Origin: Campylobacter jejuni
GTDB lineage: Bacteria; Campylobacterota; Campylobacteria; Campylobacterales; Campylobacteraceae
Reading direction: 5' to 3'
Assembly (NCBI GenBank): GCA_014305285.1
Contig: JACRSG010000005.1
Coordinates: forward strand, 1-59,420
Length of the DNA stretch: 59,420 nt
Shown: in pieces, positions 38,702-47,719 of the stretch
Numbering within the stretch: position 1 is the stretch's first letter
How the letters are laid out: each line of letters begins with the position of its first letter
Translations under genes and position numbers: made by a program
Notes under the pieces: generated by a model
Told to the model about the DNA's origin: nothing
The model's database searches: none
What the model saw: only the letters and a program-made list of their open reading frames with translations

Positions 38702-38723
38702 ACAAACATTTATAAGTGTTTGT
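38702..38723. promoter_or_regulatory. Near-perfect 22-bp palindrome upstream of the XRE gene
   Basis: ACAAACA and TGTTTGT are the outer arms at 38702-38708 and 38717-38723, around a central palindromic TTATAA (38710-38715). Only the one pair at 38709/38716 fails to match. It lies 53 bases upstream of the likely TTG start of a small XRE regulator, so it could be the operator of that regulator (autoregulation). Confidence 0.5.
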
Positions 38724-38776
38724 TATTTTACACTTGCTTTTTTATTATTCTAAAAATAACAATTTAGGTATTCAAA

Positions 38777-39003
38777 TTGGAACAAGAATTAGATATTTTT
38801 TTAATAAAATTGTACAAAAAGTTAAAAAAGAAAGAAAAAAGCGAAAAATATCTCAGCTAATGCTTGCTAGTATTTTAGGACATAAATCACCAAATTATAT
38901 TGCAAAAATAGAAACTAGAAAACATGGAGTAAATTATAATCTTGTCCATCTTTATCAAATTTCTAAAGAATTTGGTATAGACATCAAAGACTTAATGCTT
39001 TAA
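38777..39003 (+). CDS. Small XRE regulator read across a -1 frameshift
   Basis: The downstream frame ends with ERKKRKISQLMLASILGHKSPNY and a full Cro/C1 helix-turn-helix, but has no good start (only GTG 38716 with an implausible N-terminus). The +1 frame starts at TTG 38777 and reads EQELDIFLIKLYKKLKK, the expected N-terminus of such proteins, then stops in KSEKYLS. The two join by a -1 shift at TTA AAA AAG (38822-38830), giving a protein of about 75 aa. Either one A has been lost or ribosomes slip at the A AAA AAG heptamer. The role is unknown. Confidence 0.55.
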
Positions 39004-39878
39004 ATTTTTCCAACAACAATAGGATTGAAAGCTTTTACTGAAAGTATGAGAGTATCGCCTATTTTTATATCTTGATAAGCTTTTAAAAATTCTTCTTCAC
39101 TAAGAGTGATTTTAATAATATCTTGATTTAAAAGTAAGGTTAAAATTACCAAAATATCACTTTTTTTAATTTCTAGTAAAACTCCACTTAAGCGTAACTT
39201 TGCACTGATATTTGAATGAGTAAAAAATTCATTTTTAGGAAAATCTTTAATAATTTTTCCATTTTTAAGCTCTAAAACTCTATGACTTAACTTATGAATT
39301 TCAGCTAAATCATGACTTACCAATAAAGTACTTATTTTAAAATACTCTAAAATTTTAGCTAATTCATCTTGTAAATTTGCACGCATTTTAAAATCCAAAG
39401 CACTCAAAGGCTCATCTAAAAGCAAAATTTTTGGTTCTCTTGCTAAAGCTCTTGCTAAAGCTACTCTTTGTGCTTGCCCTCCACTTAAATGCTTAGGATA
39501 AATTTTAGCTAAATTTTCAAGTCCCATTAAGGCCAAAAGCTCCTCAACTTTTGCTTTAGAACTAGCAGCATAGGTAATATTTTCTTTTACATTCATATTT
39601 GGAAAAAGTGCATAATCTTGAAAAACAAAACCAATTTTTCTTTTTTGCAAAGCTAAACTAAAATTTTTTGAAGAATCAAACCAAAGTTCATTGTCTACTT
39701 CTATACGCCCCAATTTGGGCTTTATAAGTCCTGCTATGATTTTTAAAAGAGTAGTTTTTCCTGCTCCACTTTCGCCAAAAAGTGCAGTAATTTTTCCTGA
39801 TTTTATATCTTTTTTAAAATTTAAATCCAGTCTTCCTTTAGCGGTATTCATAGGATGATTGATAGCAATTTTTATCAT
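39000..39878 (-). CDS. modC: Molybdate ABC transporter ATP-binding protein
   Basis: A 292-aa ATPase. Walker A ALFGESGAGKTTLL (about 29-42), Q-loop GFVFQDYALFPNMNV, signature KHLSGGQAQRVALARALAREP, Walker B ILLLDEPLSALD, switch His LLVSHDLAEI. The C-terminus continues into a TOBE-like molybdate-binding region. The start at 39878 is preferred over 39953, which would add a membrane-like leader that overlaps modB. It ends 4 bases over the XRE gene, which is convergent. Order is modA, TOBE protein, modB, modC. Confidence 0.93.
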   Translation of the reverse strand: MIKIAINHPMNTAKGRLDLNFKKDIKSGKITALFGESGAGKTTLLKIIAGLIKPKLGRIEVDNELWFDSSKNFSLALQKRKIGFVFQDYALFPNMNVKENITYAASSKAKVEELLALMGLENLAKIYPKHLSGGQAQRVALARALAREPKILLLDEPLSALDFKMRANLQDELAKILEYFKISTLLVSHDLAEIHKLSHRVLELKNGKIIKDFPKNEFFTHSNISAKLRLSGVLLEIKKSDILVILTLLLNQDIIKITLSEEEFLKAYQDIKIGDTLILSVKAFNPIVVGKI

Positions 39879-39885
39879 TGAAAAC

Positions 39886-40548
39886 TCATTTTTTATTGAT
39901 AAAATAAAGACTAAAAAGCACCAAAAAAGAAAAAATAAACAATATAAAAGCATATTGATGGGCTAAGCTATAGTTTAACACCTCAAGTTCATCATAAATA
40001 GCTATGCTAGCTACTAAGGTTTCACCTTGTTTATGTCCTCCTATCATCATCACCACTCCAAATTCACCCACAGTATGAGCAAAACTCATCGCACAAGCGC
40101 TAAAAATTCCTGCTTTAGAATTAGGCAAAATCACTCTAAAAAGAGTGTAGATTTTACTTTTACCTAAACTATAAGAAGCATCGAGTAAATTTGGATTTAT
40201 TGATGAAAAGGCACTTTGCAAAGGATTTACCATAAAAGGCAAAGAAAAAATCAAAGAAGCAAAAACAAGACCTTCAAAACTAAAAACTAAAGAAAGATTG
40301 AAATATTCTTTTAAAACTTGTCCGAAAAAACTATTAGTCGAAAAAGTGACAAGCAAATAAAATCCTAAAACACTAGGAGGTAAAATCAAAGGCAAAGAAA
40401 TAAGGCTTTGAAGGATTGTTTTAAAAGGAAAACGCACAAAACTTAACAAATAAGCCAAAAAAACACCCATAAAAAAAAGGATAAAAGTCGTGATAAAAGC
40501 AAGTTTAAAAGTAAGATAAAGGGTTTGTAAAAAAACCGAGTCAATCAC
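39886..40548 (-). CDS. modB: Molybdate ABC transporter permease
   Basis: A 220-aa permease with five or so membrane segments and the EAA loop motif DASYSLGKSKIYTLFRVILPNSKAGIFSA (cited in part, about residues 125-150), followed by HTVGEFGVVMMIGG, a ModB hallmark. It overlaps the TOBE-protein gene by 8 bases and is 7 bases upstream of modC. Confidence 0.93.
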   Translation of the reverse strand: MIDSVFLQTLYLTFKLAFITTFILFFMGVFLAYLLSFVRFPFKTILQSLISLPLILPPSVLGFYLLVTFSTNSFFGQVLKEYFNLSLVFSFEGLVFASLIFSLPFMVNPLQSAFSSINPNLLDASYSLGKSKIYTLFRVILPNSKAGIFSACAMSFAHTVGEFGVVMMIGGHKQGETLVASIAIYDELEVLNYSLAHQYAFILFIFSFLVLFSLYFINKK

Positions 40549-40942
40549 AATAATTCCTTAATACAATATCATTTGCTTTTACAAAACAAAGCCATTCTTG
40601 ATTTTCACAAATTTCAAGTTCTAAGGCTTTTTCTTTGGTGATGATACTAGAAAGCTCACTACCTTTAAAATCGAAAAATACATGATATAAAAGCTTGCCT
40701 TTTTTAATTTTTGTAATTTTAGCTAAAAAAGAATTTTCAACACTTAAAAGAGCTTTACTTGCACTAAAACAAAGCTCATGCTCTTTAAAAAAAAGTTCTA
40801 CACTAGCACCAATTTTTAAATTTTCTAAAGATTTTAATTCAAGCATTAAAACACTAAAAATCACTTTTTTAGAAAGTATTTTAACAATAACTATATCCTC
40901 TTGACTTAAAAGCTCACAAATTTGCCCTTTTATAAGGTTCAT
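40541..40942 (-). CDS. TOBE/MOP-type molybdate-binding protein (Cj0302c-like)
   Basis: A 133-aa protein that appears to carry two TOBE/MOP-like repeats: MNLIKGQICELLSQEDIVIV at the start and SFLAKITKIKKGKLLYHV in the middle. It resembles the C-terminal half of ModE without the DNA-binding domain. It lies between modA and modB with 4- and 8-base overlaps, so it is expressed with the transporter. A molybdate buffer or regulator role is inferred from the domain and from the neighbours. Confidence 0.75.
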   Translation of the reverse strand: MNLIKGQICELLSQEDIVIVKILSKKVIFSVLMLELKSLENLKIGASVELFFKEHELCFSASKALLSVENSFLAKITKIKKGKLLYHVFFDFKGSELSSIITKEKALELEICENQEWLCFVKANDIVLRNYCD

Positions 40943-41688
40943 GGTGTGGTAAATCCGTATTTTTTAAAAATTTCTTTTGCTTTTGAAGAGCCAATAAATT
41001 CGCTAAATTCAAAGGCTAATTTTTTATCCTTAGCGTATTTTGTGATGACATAACTTTGCTCTAAAGGATTAAAATACTTTCCATCAATAATACTTGTTTT
41101 GCCTTTAGGGTGATTGATAGGAGAAACTAAAGAATAAGCCACTATAGCTACATCTGCATTTTTACTATCTACATGTAAAACAGGCACTGAAATATTTTCA
41201 CCTAAAACGATTTTATCCTTAAAAAGCTCATTTAAATCCAAATTTTCAAGCACTTCTTTAGCCGCTACTCCATAAGGAGCTACTTTAGGATTGGCTATGC
41301 TTAGATGCGTGATTTTACCTGCCTTTTCTTTTAAATTTTCAATACCCCCTTGGAGTAAATTTTCATCCAAACTATATAAGGCTAAGACTCCTAAAACATA
41401 AACTTTTGGCTCGATTAAGGCATTTTTATCTTCATAAATAGCCTTAGCGTATTTAGTATCCGCTGAAAAAAAGAGATCAAATTCCCTCCCTTGTTTTAAA
41501 AGCTCATAATATTTTCCAGAAGCACCAAAAACCAATTCTATTTTATCTTCTGGATGTGTCTTTAAAAACTCATCTTTAATTTCACTCATCGCCTTTGAAG
41601 CCGAAGAAGCCACAAAAATGCTTAAATTTTGTGCATTTAAATTTAAAGCAAAAAACAAAATCCCAAAAAATACTATAAATTTTTTCAT
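40939..41688 (-). CDS. modA: Molybdate ABC transporter substrate-binding protein
   Basis: A 249-aa periplasmic binding protein with a signal peptide (FIVFFGILFFALNLNAQ, cleavage near 19-20). LSIFVASSASKAMSEIKDEF is the oxyanion-binding start of ModA, with ASGKYYELLKQGREFDLFFSAD and VAIVAYSLV later. It is the first gene of the mod operon, 50 bases after bioC. Confidence 0.93.
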   Translation of the reverse strand: MKKFIVFFGILFFALNLNAQNLSIFVASSASKAMSEIKDEFLKTHPEDKIELVFGASGKYYELLKQGREFDLFFSADTKYAKAIYEDKNALIEPKVYVLGVLALYSLDENLLQGGIENLKEKAGKITHLSIANPKVAPYGVAAKEVLENLDLNELFKDKIVLGENISVPVLHVDSKNADVAIVAYSLVSPINHPKGKTSIIDGKYFNPLEQSYVITKYAKDKKLAFEFSEFIGSSKAKEIFKKYGFTTP

Positions 41689-41738
41689 TTAGTTTTCCTT
41701 GTATAAAAATTTAATTTTTGGATTATAACACAAAAAAA

Positions 41739-42422
41739 TCATTTTATATCATTTTTGCATAAAATAAATACAGGGTGATAAGTGAGTTTGTTTTGAAATT
41801 TTTCTTCAAAATCCTTTAAAAACTGCTTATTTAAAGGATAAAAACCTAAAGAATTTACCCCGCTTAATTTTAAATGTCTAAAAACTTCTAAGGCATTATC
41901 AAAACTTAATTCTAAGAATTCTTGAGTGATTTTTATCTCATTAAAATAAACTTTAAAAATTTGTTCTAAAGCACAAATATCAAAATAATTTAAAGAAAAA
42001 CCTGTGCTTTGCTTGATTTCTTTTAAGTTTTGCTCTGCAAAAGTAGAAAGCAATAAAATTCCTTTTTCATTTAGCATATTTACTAGCGTGGGCAAAATAC
42101 GCTTTAAATCAAGCCATTGCAAAGTCGCATTTGAAACAATAAGATCAAATTTTTCTTTACTTAAATCCTGTTTTGCAAGCTCATTCATGTCGAAAATTTG
42201 CACTCCATCTGTCCCATAATCTAAAATATCGTTTTTAACATACTCATCAAAGCTAATGATTTTTTGAAGTTCTTGGCTAAATTCCCCTCTTGCACAGCCA
42301 AATTCAAACACTCTTTTAAAATGCTTTTGCTTTAAATTTTTAAGCTCTAAACATAATTTTAAAGCCATGAAATTTTGCACCTTGGCGTGTTTTTTATAAT
42401 CTTTTGCTTTTAAAAAATTCAA
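41739..42422 (-). CDS. bioC: Malonyl-ACP O-methyltransferase BioC
   Basis: A SAM-dependent methylase that caps malonyl-ACP so that fatty-acid enzymes can build pimelate for biotin. SAM motif I is VFEFGCARGEFSQEL, motif II-III FDLIVSNATLQWLD with the W-x-x-x BioC region, then LLLSTFAEQNLKEI. The likely start is TTG 42422, overlapping the bioG stop (TTGA); TTG 42434 would add 4 residues. Length is about 227 aa, slightly short for the family. It lies upstream of modA, with which it may share a transcript. Confidence 0.88.
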   Translation of the reverse strand: MNFLKAKDYKKHAKVQNFMALKLCLELKNLKQKHFKRVFEFGCARGEFSQELQKIISFDEYVKNDILDYGTDGVQIFDMNELAKQDLSKEKFDLIVSNATLQWLDLKRILPTLVNMLNEKGILLLSTFAEQNLKEIKQSTGFSLNYFDICALEQIFKVYFNEIKITQEFLELSFDNALEVFRHLKLSGVNSLGFYPLNKQFLKDFEEKFQNKLTYHPVFILCKNDIK

Positions 42423-43030
42423 AGCTCGTCCCAAGTTTTAAAATGAAAAAAAGCAAAATGTGGCTCATCTAAAAAAATCAAATTTTTAAAACTATTTTTT
42501 AGAGCATTTGGGGTAAAAATTTCATCTTCTTTGCTCGAATAAACCTTATCCCAAAGCAAATTTTCTTCTTGTTTTATTAAAGCAAAATCAAAAAGTTTTT
42601 CAAGCTCTATTTGTAAAGCCTTTTCATCTTTAAAAATAAAATCTTTTGCTAAGCTTTTGTATTCTTTAAACAAGGCTTCTTTAAAATTTTCTAGTTTGAA
42701 ATTTTGCAGGGTTTTTTTAAAAATCACAGGATGAATGCCTTTTTGCCTGTCTATACCCAAATTTGTGCCATTTATGGCTATTTTTTGTTTAAAATTAAGC
42801 TCTTTTAAAAGTCTATTTGCTACACAAACCCCTATAGAAAAAGCGATTAAAAAAAGTTGATTAAAAGCTTTGAAATCAAAATTGAAATCAAAATTTTCAT
42901 AATCATAAAATAAAATCACATTTTTATCGCTTTTAAGGTGTAAAAAATGACTAGGATGTGAAGCAAACCCTCCAAATACCACTATAAGATTTTTTGAATT
43001 AGGATTTTTGCATAAAATTTCATATTTCAT
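42419..43030 (-). CDS. bioG: Pimeloyl-ACP methyl ester esterase BioG (DUF452)
   Basis: A 203-aa alpha/beta-hydrolase-like protein. VVFGGFASHPSHF near residue 17-29 gives the oxyanion region, LIAFSIGVCVANRLL supplies the catalytic Ser in a G-x-S-like motif (A-F-S-I-G, about residue 76), and LDEPHFAFFHFKTW near the C-terminus carries a candidate catalytic His. BioG cuts the methyl ester from pimeloyl-ACP, replacing BioH. It overlaps bioF by 4 bases and bioC by 4 bases, which supports the assignment. Confidence 0.87.
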   Translation of the reverse strand: MKYEILCKNPNSKNLIVVFGGFASHPSHFLHLKSDKNVILFYDYENFDFNFDFKAFNQLFLIAFSIGVCVANRLLKELNFKQKIAINGTNLGIDRQKGIHPVIFKKTLQNFKLENFKEALFKEYKSLAKDFIFKDEKALQIELEKLFDFALIKQEENLLWDKVYSSKEDEIFTPNALKNSFKNLIFLDEPHFAFFHFKTWDEL

Positions 43031-44169
43031 AAAAGTTCTATTATCCTTTCAAGTTCTTCTGTGCTAAGTCCTGCGTGTAAAGAAAAACGAATTCTAGCTG
43101 TATTTTTTGGCACAGTAGGTTCTTTGATCGCAGGGGCAAAAAATCCAGCTTTTTCAAGTTTTTGTGAAATTTTTAAGGCTTTTTTATTTTCGCCTAAAAG
43201 TAAGCAAATGATATAAGCATCTCCTAAAACAGTGTGATTTTTTTCTTGCAATTTACTTTTAAAAAAAACACTTAAAAGTTCTAATTTTTCTCTTTTTTTC
43301 TTAAAAGAAGGCATTTTTTTAAAAATAAATTGTGTCCAAGCTATATTAATAGGTGGCAAAGCTGTAGAATAAATAAAAGCTCTAGCTTTGTTAATGAAAA
43401 ATTTTTTATATTTTTCCTCGCATATCATGCAAGCACCTACTGAAGCAAGAGCTTTGCCAAAGGTAAGAACCAAAAAATCCAATTCATTTTCTAAGGCTAG
43501 CTTTTTAACAAGTCCCAAACCCTCATTATCAAAACAACCCACGCTGTGTGCTTCATCTATATAAAGCTTGATTTTATCATAACGCTTTTTAAGCTCACAC
43601 AAGGTTTTAAAATCACTAAAATCCCCGTCCATGCTAAACAATGCTTCGCTTAAAATGATGATGTTTTCATACTTATCGTAGAGTTTTTGGATCAAATTTT
43701 CTAAATGATTCATATCTTTATGATGAAAACGAAAAAAATCAGCCCCGCCTAATCTTAACCCATCAATTATACTTGCGTGAATGAGTTTATCGGCTAAAAA
43801 AAGTGTCTTAGAAATACTAGAAAGTGCTGCTATACAAGAGATGTTTAGATGATAACCACTATTAAAATGTAAAATTTCTTTATCTTTAAATTTAGTCTTT
43901 AAAAAGCTTTCTAATTCTTCATAAATTTCAAAATTTCCACTCAAACTTCTTGAACTCGAACTTGAAAAAAACAAATCTTGCTCTTTTAGGGTGTTTAAAA
44001 ACTCAACTTTTAACTCCTTAGAAGACGCTAAATAAAGATAATCATTTCCTGATAAATTTAAAAGCTTTTGATTTTGCTTATAAACAAATTTATTTTCATG
44101 TTTTAAAGGCGTTAGGGTTCTTAGATTGTGATTTTGCTCTAAATCTTGCAAAATTGTTTCAAGCTTCAT
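43027..44169 (-). CDS. bioF: 8-amino-7-oxononanoate synthase BioF
   Basis: A 380-aa PLP enzyme condensing pimeloyl-ACP (or -CoA) with alanine. Motifs: LNLSGNDYLYLASS, HFNSGYHLNISCIAALSS, YIDEAHSVGCFDNEGLG with the PLP-interacting Asp and His, and LTFGKALASVGACM with the Schiff-base Lys. Length is normal. It is the first gene of the bioF-bioG-bioC run and is divergent from bioA across a 67-bp promoter region. Confidence 0.92.
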   Translation of the reverse strand: MKLETILQDLEQNHNLRTLTPLKHENKFVYKQNQKLLNLSGNDYLYLASSKELKVEFLNTLKEQDLFFSSSSSRSLSGNFEIYEELESFLKTKFKDKEILHFNSGYHLNISCIAALSSISKTLFLADKLIHASIIDGLRLGGADFFRFHHKDMNHLENLIQKLYDKYENIIILSEALFSMDGDFSDFKTLCELKKRYDKIKLYIDEAHSVGCFDNEGLGLVKKLALENELDFLVLTFGKALASVGACMICEEKYKKFFINKARAFIYSTALPPINIAWTQFIFKKMPSFKKKREKLELLSVFFKSKLQEKNHTVLGDAYIICLLLGENKKALKISQKLEKAGFFAPAIKEPTVPKNTARIRFSLHAGLSTEELERIIELL

Positions 44170-44236
44170 TTTTTTCCTGTAAATTTAAAAATTTAAAGTA
44201 TTATTTTGCCAAAATATTTTTAAAAAAGAAGTTATA

Positions 44237-45520
44237 ATGCAAAATCAAATCTTAAAAAATCTTGATTTAAAACACATTTGGCACCCTTGCACACAAATGA
44301 AAGATCATGAAAATTTGCCTTTAATTCCCATCAAGAAAGCAAAAGGTGTGTGGCTTTATGATTTTGATGATAAGGCTTATATGGATTGTGTGAGTTCTTG
44401 GTGGGTAAATCTTTTTGGACATTGTAATGAAAAAATTGCAAATGCTATTAAAAAACAAGTCGATGAGCTTGAACATGTGATTTTAGCAGGTTTTACACAT
44501 GAACCTATTATCAAACTTTCTGCCAGACTTTGTGAAAAAATGGGGCGTGATTTTAATAAATGCTTTTATGCGGATAATGGTTCAAGTGCCATTGAAGTAG
44601 CACTTAAAATGAGTTTTCATTATCATTTAAATAAGGGAGTGAAAAAAAGTAAATTTTTATCTTTAAGCAATTCTTATCATGGTGAAACCTTAGGGGCTTT
44701 AAGTGTGGGTGATGTTGCACTTTATAAAGATACTTATAAGCCTTTGCTTTTAGAGTGTTTAAGCATTCCTGTGCCACAAAGTAAAGATTATACCAAAGAG
44801 CTTGAAATTTTAAAAGATATTTTAGAAAAACACTCTAGCGAAATTTGCACTTTCATACTTGAACCCTTGGTACAATGTGCGGGAAATATGCACATGTATG
44901 AAGCTGCCTTTATCGATGAATCAATCAAGCTTTGCCATGATTTTAATGTGCAAGTGATTTTTGATGAAATTGCAGTAGGTTTTGGGCGTACAGGAACTTT
45001 ATTTGGCTTGCATCAATGCAAACAAAACCCTGATTTTATCTGTCTTTCAAAGGGAATTACAGGAGGATTTATGCCTCTTTCTGTAGTGCTTACAAAAGAT
45101 GAAATTTATAATGCTTTTTATGCACCCTATAGTGAGCAAAAAGCCTTTTTACACTCTCATAGTTACACAGGAAACACTCTAGCTTGTGCAGCAGCTAATG
45201 CGGTTTTAGACATCTTTGAAAATGAAAATATTTTAGAAAAAAATCGAATTTTAAGTACCTTTATCCAGCAAGAATTTTCAAAACTTAAAAAATTTGATTT
45301 TTTAGTAAATTTTAGAACTTGTGGAATGATTAGTGCTTTTGATATTTTAAGCCATAAATATGAACGTGTGGGACTTTTTGTATTTCAAAAAGCTTTAGAA
45401 AAAGGCTTACTTTTAAGACCTTTAGCAAATACAATTTATTTTATGCCTCCTTACATCATCACAAAAGAGCAAATTGTTTATGTAGTAGAGAGTTTAGAGC
45501 AGATTTTTAAGGAATTTTAG
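44237..45520 (+). CDS. bioA: Adenosylmethionine-8-amino-7-oxononanoate aminotransferase
   Basis: A 427-aa class III aminotransferase using SAM as amino donor. [19 protein letters not shown] is the BioA N-terminal signature, with [38 protein letters not shown] and [18 protein letters not shown] with the PLP lysine. It is convergent with bioD, with a 14-base overlap at the 3' ends. Confidence 0.95.
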   Translation: MQNQILKNLDLKHIWHPCTQMKDHENLPLIPIKKAKGVWLYDFDDKAYMDCVSSWWVNLFGHCNEKIANAIKKQVDELEHVILAGFTHEPIIKLSARLCEKMGRDFNKCFYADNGSSAIEVALKMSFHYHLNKGVKKSKFLSLSNSYHGETLGALSVGDVALYKDTYKPLLLECLSIPVPQSKDYTKELEILKDILEKHSSEICTFILEPLVQCAGNMHMYEAAFIDESIKLCHDFNVQVIFDEIAVGFGRTGTLFGLHQCKQNPDFICLSKGITGGFMPLSVVLTKDEIYNAFYAPYSEQKAFLHSHSYTGNTLACAAANAVLDIFENENILEKNRILSTFIQQEFSKLKKFDFLVNFRTCGMISAFDILSHKYERVGLFVFQKALEKGLLLRPLANTIYFMPPYIITKEQIVYVVESLEQIFKEF

Positions 45521-46112
45521 AAGATAAAATTTCTTGAATTTGATCTTTAAATTTTTGATTTAAAATGCTATTTTTATCAAAAAAATCAAGATTAATTATA
45601 GGAATTTTTGCATAATTTTTTATAAAATCATCTTGTAAGATATCTTTTTTACCCATCATCACAAGAGCTAAAAGATCGATATTTCTTTGTTTTAAGGCTT
45701 CAACGCTAAGCAAAATATGATTAATACTTCCAAGATAATATTTTGCCACTAAAATACTTACTCTTTTATTTAAAGCCATAAAATCAATCATAGTATAATT
45801 TTCATCCATAGGAGAAAAAAGCCCACCCGCAAGCTCAATAAGTAGATTTTCACTCTTTGGTAAAATAATATCTAAGGCTTTATAATCAAGCTTTTCTTTG
45901 ATTTTTCCAAGATGAGGAGAAGTTGGGGTTTGTAAAAAAACACCTTCTTTAAAAATCTTTGTTTTTGGGCTAAATTTTGCAATAAACTCGCTATCTGTTG
46001 GTGTTCCTGCTTGAATGAGTTTAAAATAATCATAGTTAAAATTCGCACAAAAAGCTGCACTAAAATATGTTTTTCCTACATCAGTATGTATTCCGCTTAC
46101 ATAAATTTGCAT
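45507..46112 (-). CDS. bioD: Dethiobiotin synthetase
   Basis: A 201-aa P-loop enzyme closing the ureido ring of dethiobiotin. The N-terminal motif [18 protein letters not shown] is the ATP site; KLIQAGTP carries the substrate lysine; [23 protein letters not shown] is the E-G-A-G-G counterpart with A for G. Slightly short (usual about 210-225). It follows the broken SMR transporter gene by 9 bases on the same strand. Confidence 0.92.
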   Translation of the reverse strand: MQIYVSGIHTDVGKTYFSAAFCANFNYDYFKLIQAGTPTDSEFIAKFSPKTKIFKEGVFLQTPTSPHLGKIKEKLDYKALDIILPKSENLLIELAGGLFSPMDENYTMIDFMALNKRVSILVAKYYLGSINHILLSVEALKQRNIDLLALVMMGKKDILQDDFIKNYAKIPIINLDFFDKNSILNQKFKDQIQEILSSKIP

Positions 46113-46121
46113 AAAAAACCC

Positions 46122-46444
46122 TTAAGAAAGAAATTTTAAACCTACTGTACAAGCAATGATTACAGCGATTAAAAAAAGTTTTAAAAAACTTTTACTTTAT
46201 AAAAAAGCACTCCTATCATTACTCCACCAGCGGTTCTAGCTCCTGTCCATATAGCATAAGCTACACTCATAGTGATATTTTGCATGCTTAAGCTTAAAAA
46301 AGTAAAAGAAAATCCAAAGCAAACAATCAAAGCTGCAAGATAAAGCTTGTTTTTGGTATTTGCAAGTTCTTTCATGATCACCACGCCAAAAATTTCACAA
46401 GCAGTGGCTAAAAACAAATAAAACCAGATTCCTTGCTTACCCAT
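46122..46444 (-). pseudogene. SMR-family multidrug transporter, frameshifted near the C-terminus
   Basis: The open frame from 46444 gives 87 aa: MGKQGIWFYLFLATACEIFGVVIMKEL (part) with the essential Glu in ACEIFG, three membrane helices and AYAIWTGARTAGGVMIGVLFYK, then VKVF and a stop. The next frame continues SKSFLKLFLIAVIIACTVGLKFLS to a TAA at 46124-46122, the expected fourth helix of an SMR protein. A small deletion has split it. C. jejuni has two adjacent SMR genes here (Cj0309c, Cj0310c); only one is recognisable. The 87-aa product would lack helix 4 and probably not dimerise properly. Confidence 0.75.
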
Positions 46445-46639
46445 TTAAGGGCTATAATGCTTAAAAGCAAAATCTATGCTATATTGATATTGAATTTTTC
46501 ATTCACATGAAGCCTTAAATTTAACATAATATTTGTGAAGCAAATTATAACTTAAAGAAATTAAAAGAAGCTATAAATTTACTTTTCCATAAGCCAAAAT
46601 TAGATACAATTAAGACTTATTTTTAAGAAAGGATAAAAG

Positions 46640-47176
46640 ATGTTAGAAGGTATCGTTAGAGAGAGTATCGGTAGAAAAGCTGCTAAAGCTTTAAAAAGAG
46701 ATGGTTATCTAATCGCAAACATCTATGGAAAAGGATTAGAAAACATCAATGCCGCTTTTAAAGTAAATGAGTTTATTAAAGAAGTTCGTAAAAAAACTAC
46801 TTTAATTTTTGATGTAACAGTAGGTTCTCAAACTTTAAGCGTTGTAGTTGTGGATTATCAAAAAGATCCTGTAACTGCAGAACTTAAACATGTGGATTTA
46901 AAAGTTGCACAAAAAGGTGTGATTTCTAAATACATGGTTCCAGTTAAAATCACAGGAACAGCTATAGGTCTTAAAAATAAAGGTGTTTTAATCCAATCAA
47001 AAAGAAGATTAAAAGTAAAATGTGCAGCTGAAAATTTACCAAATTTCTTCGAACTTGATGTAAGCAAACTTGATGTGGGTGATGCTTTACTTGTTCGTGA
47101 TATTGTAGTTCCTGCGGGAGTAACTATGATTGATGCTGATAGAGTAGCGGTTGTAGGTGTAGAAAAAGCTAGATGA
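46640..47176 (+). CDS. rplY: 50S ribosomal protein L25 (CTC family)
   Basis: A 178-aa L25/general stress CTC protein that binds 5S rRNA. The N-terminal domain holds [27 protein letters not shown] and the C-terminal domain [24 protein letters not shown]. Length is typical of the two-domain form. AAGGATAAAAG is the ribosome site, and TACAAT about 30 bases upstream of the start could be the -10. It overlaps pth by 4 bases. Confidence 0.95.
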   Translation: MLEGIVRESIGRKAAKALKRDGYLIANIYGKGLENINAAFKVNEFIKEVRKKTTLIFDVTVGSQTLSVVVVDYQKDPVTAELKHVDLKVAQKGVISKYMVPVKITGTAIGLKNKGVLIQSKRRLKVKCAAENLPNFFELDVSKLDVGDALLVRDIVVPAGVTMIDADRVAVVGVEKAR

Positions 47177-47718
47177 TTTTAGTCGTAGGGCTTGGCAATA
47201 TAGGCGTAGAGTATGAAAATACCCGTCATAATGTCGGTTTTATGCTAATTGACTTGCTTTTAAAAGAAAGCAATTTTACAAATCTTACAAACTCTAAATT
47301 TAAAGGAGAGCTTTTTAAAATAGGCTCTTCTTCGCTTCTTCTTAAACCTAGTACTTATATGAATAATTCAGGATTTAGTGTAAAAGCAGTGAGTGATTTT
47401 TATAAATGTAAAAGAATGATAGTCATTCATGATGATATAGATATAAATTTAGGTACTTTGCGTTTTAAAAAAGGTGGTTCGAGTGGTGGACATAATGGAC
47501 TTAAAAGCATAGATACCTTGTGCGGAAATGATTATGAAAGAGTTCGTATAGGAGTGGGTAAGGGTGAAAATGTGATTTTCCATGTTTTAGGTAAATTTAA
47601 ACCCGAAGAAGAAATAACTTTAAGCAAAGTTTTAGAGCATGCAAAAAAAGCTTTGCTTGAGCTTATTGAAAATGATGATTTGTTTGCTATATCATCCAAA
47701 TACAGCCTAAAGGCTTAA
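47173..47718 (+). CDS. pth: Peptidyl-tRNA hydrolase
   Basis: A 181-aa enzyme releasing peptides from stalled peptidyl-tRNA. Motifs: [25 protein letters not shown] with the catalytic His in NTRHN (about residue 20), [44 protein letters not shown]. Length is normal. The rplY-pth coupling (ATGA overlap) is conserved in many bacteria. Confidence 0.96.
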   Translation: MILVVGLGNIGVEYENTRHNVGFMLIDLLLKESNFTNLTNSKFKGELFKIGSSSLLLKPSTYMNNSGFSVKAVSDFYKCKRMIVIHDDIDINLGTLRFKKGGSSGGHNGLKSIDTLCGNDYERVRIGVGKGENVIFHVLGKFKPEEEITLSKVLEHAKKALLELIENDDLFAISSKYSLKA

Positions 47719-47719
47719 G

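Noticed and set aside
38716-38830. GTG 38716 as the start of the XRE gene.
   Set aside because: It has no ribosome site, falls inside the palindrome and gives an N-terminus (FVILHLLFYYSKNNN) unlike any HTH protein, whereas the +1 frame from TTG 38777 gives a fitting one.
46452-46457. A TATAAT-like word in the 195-bp spacer upstream of rplY (CTATAATGC).
   Set aside because: It is nearly 190 bases from rplY, and a closer TACAAT fits better; in this AT-rich DNA such words arise by chance.
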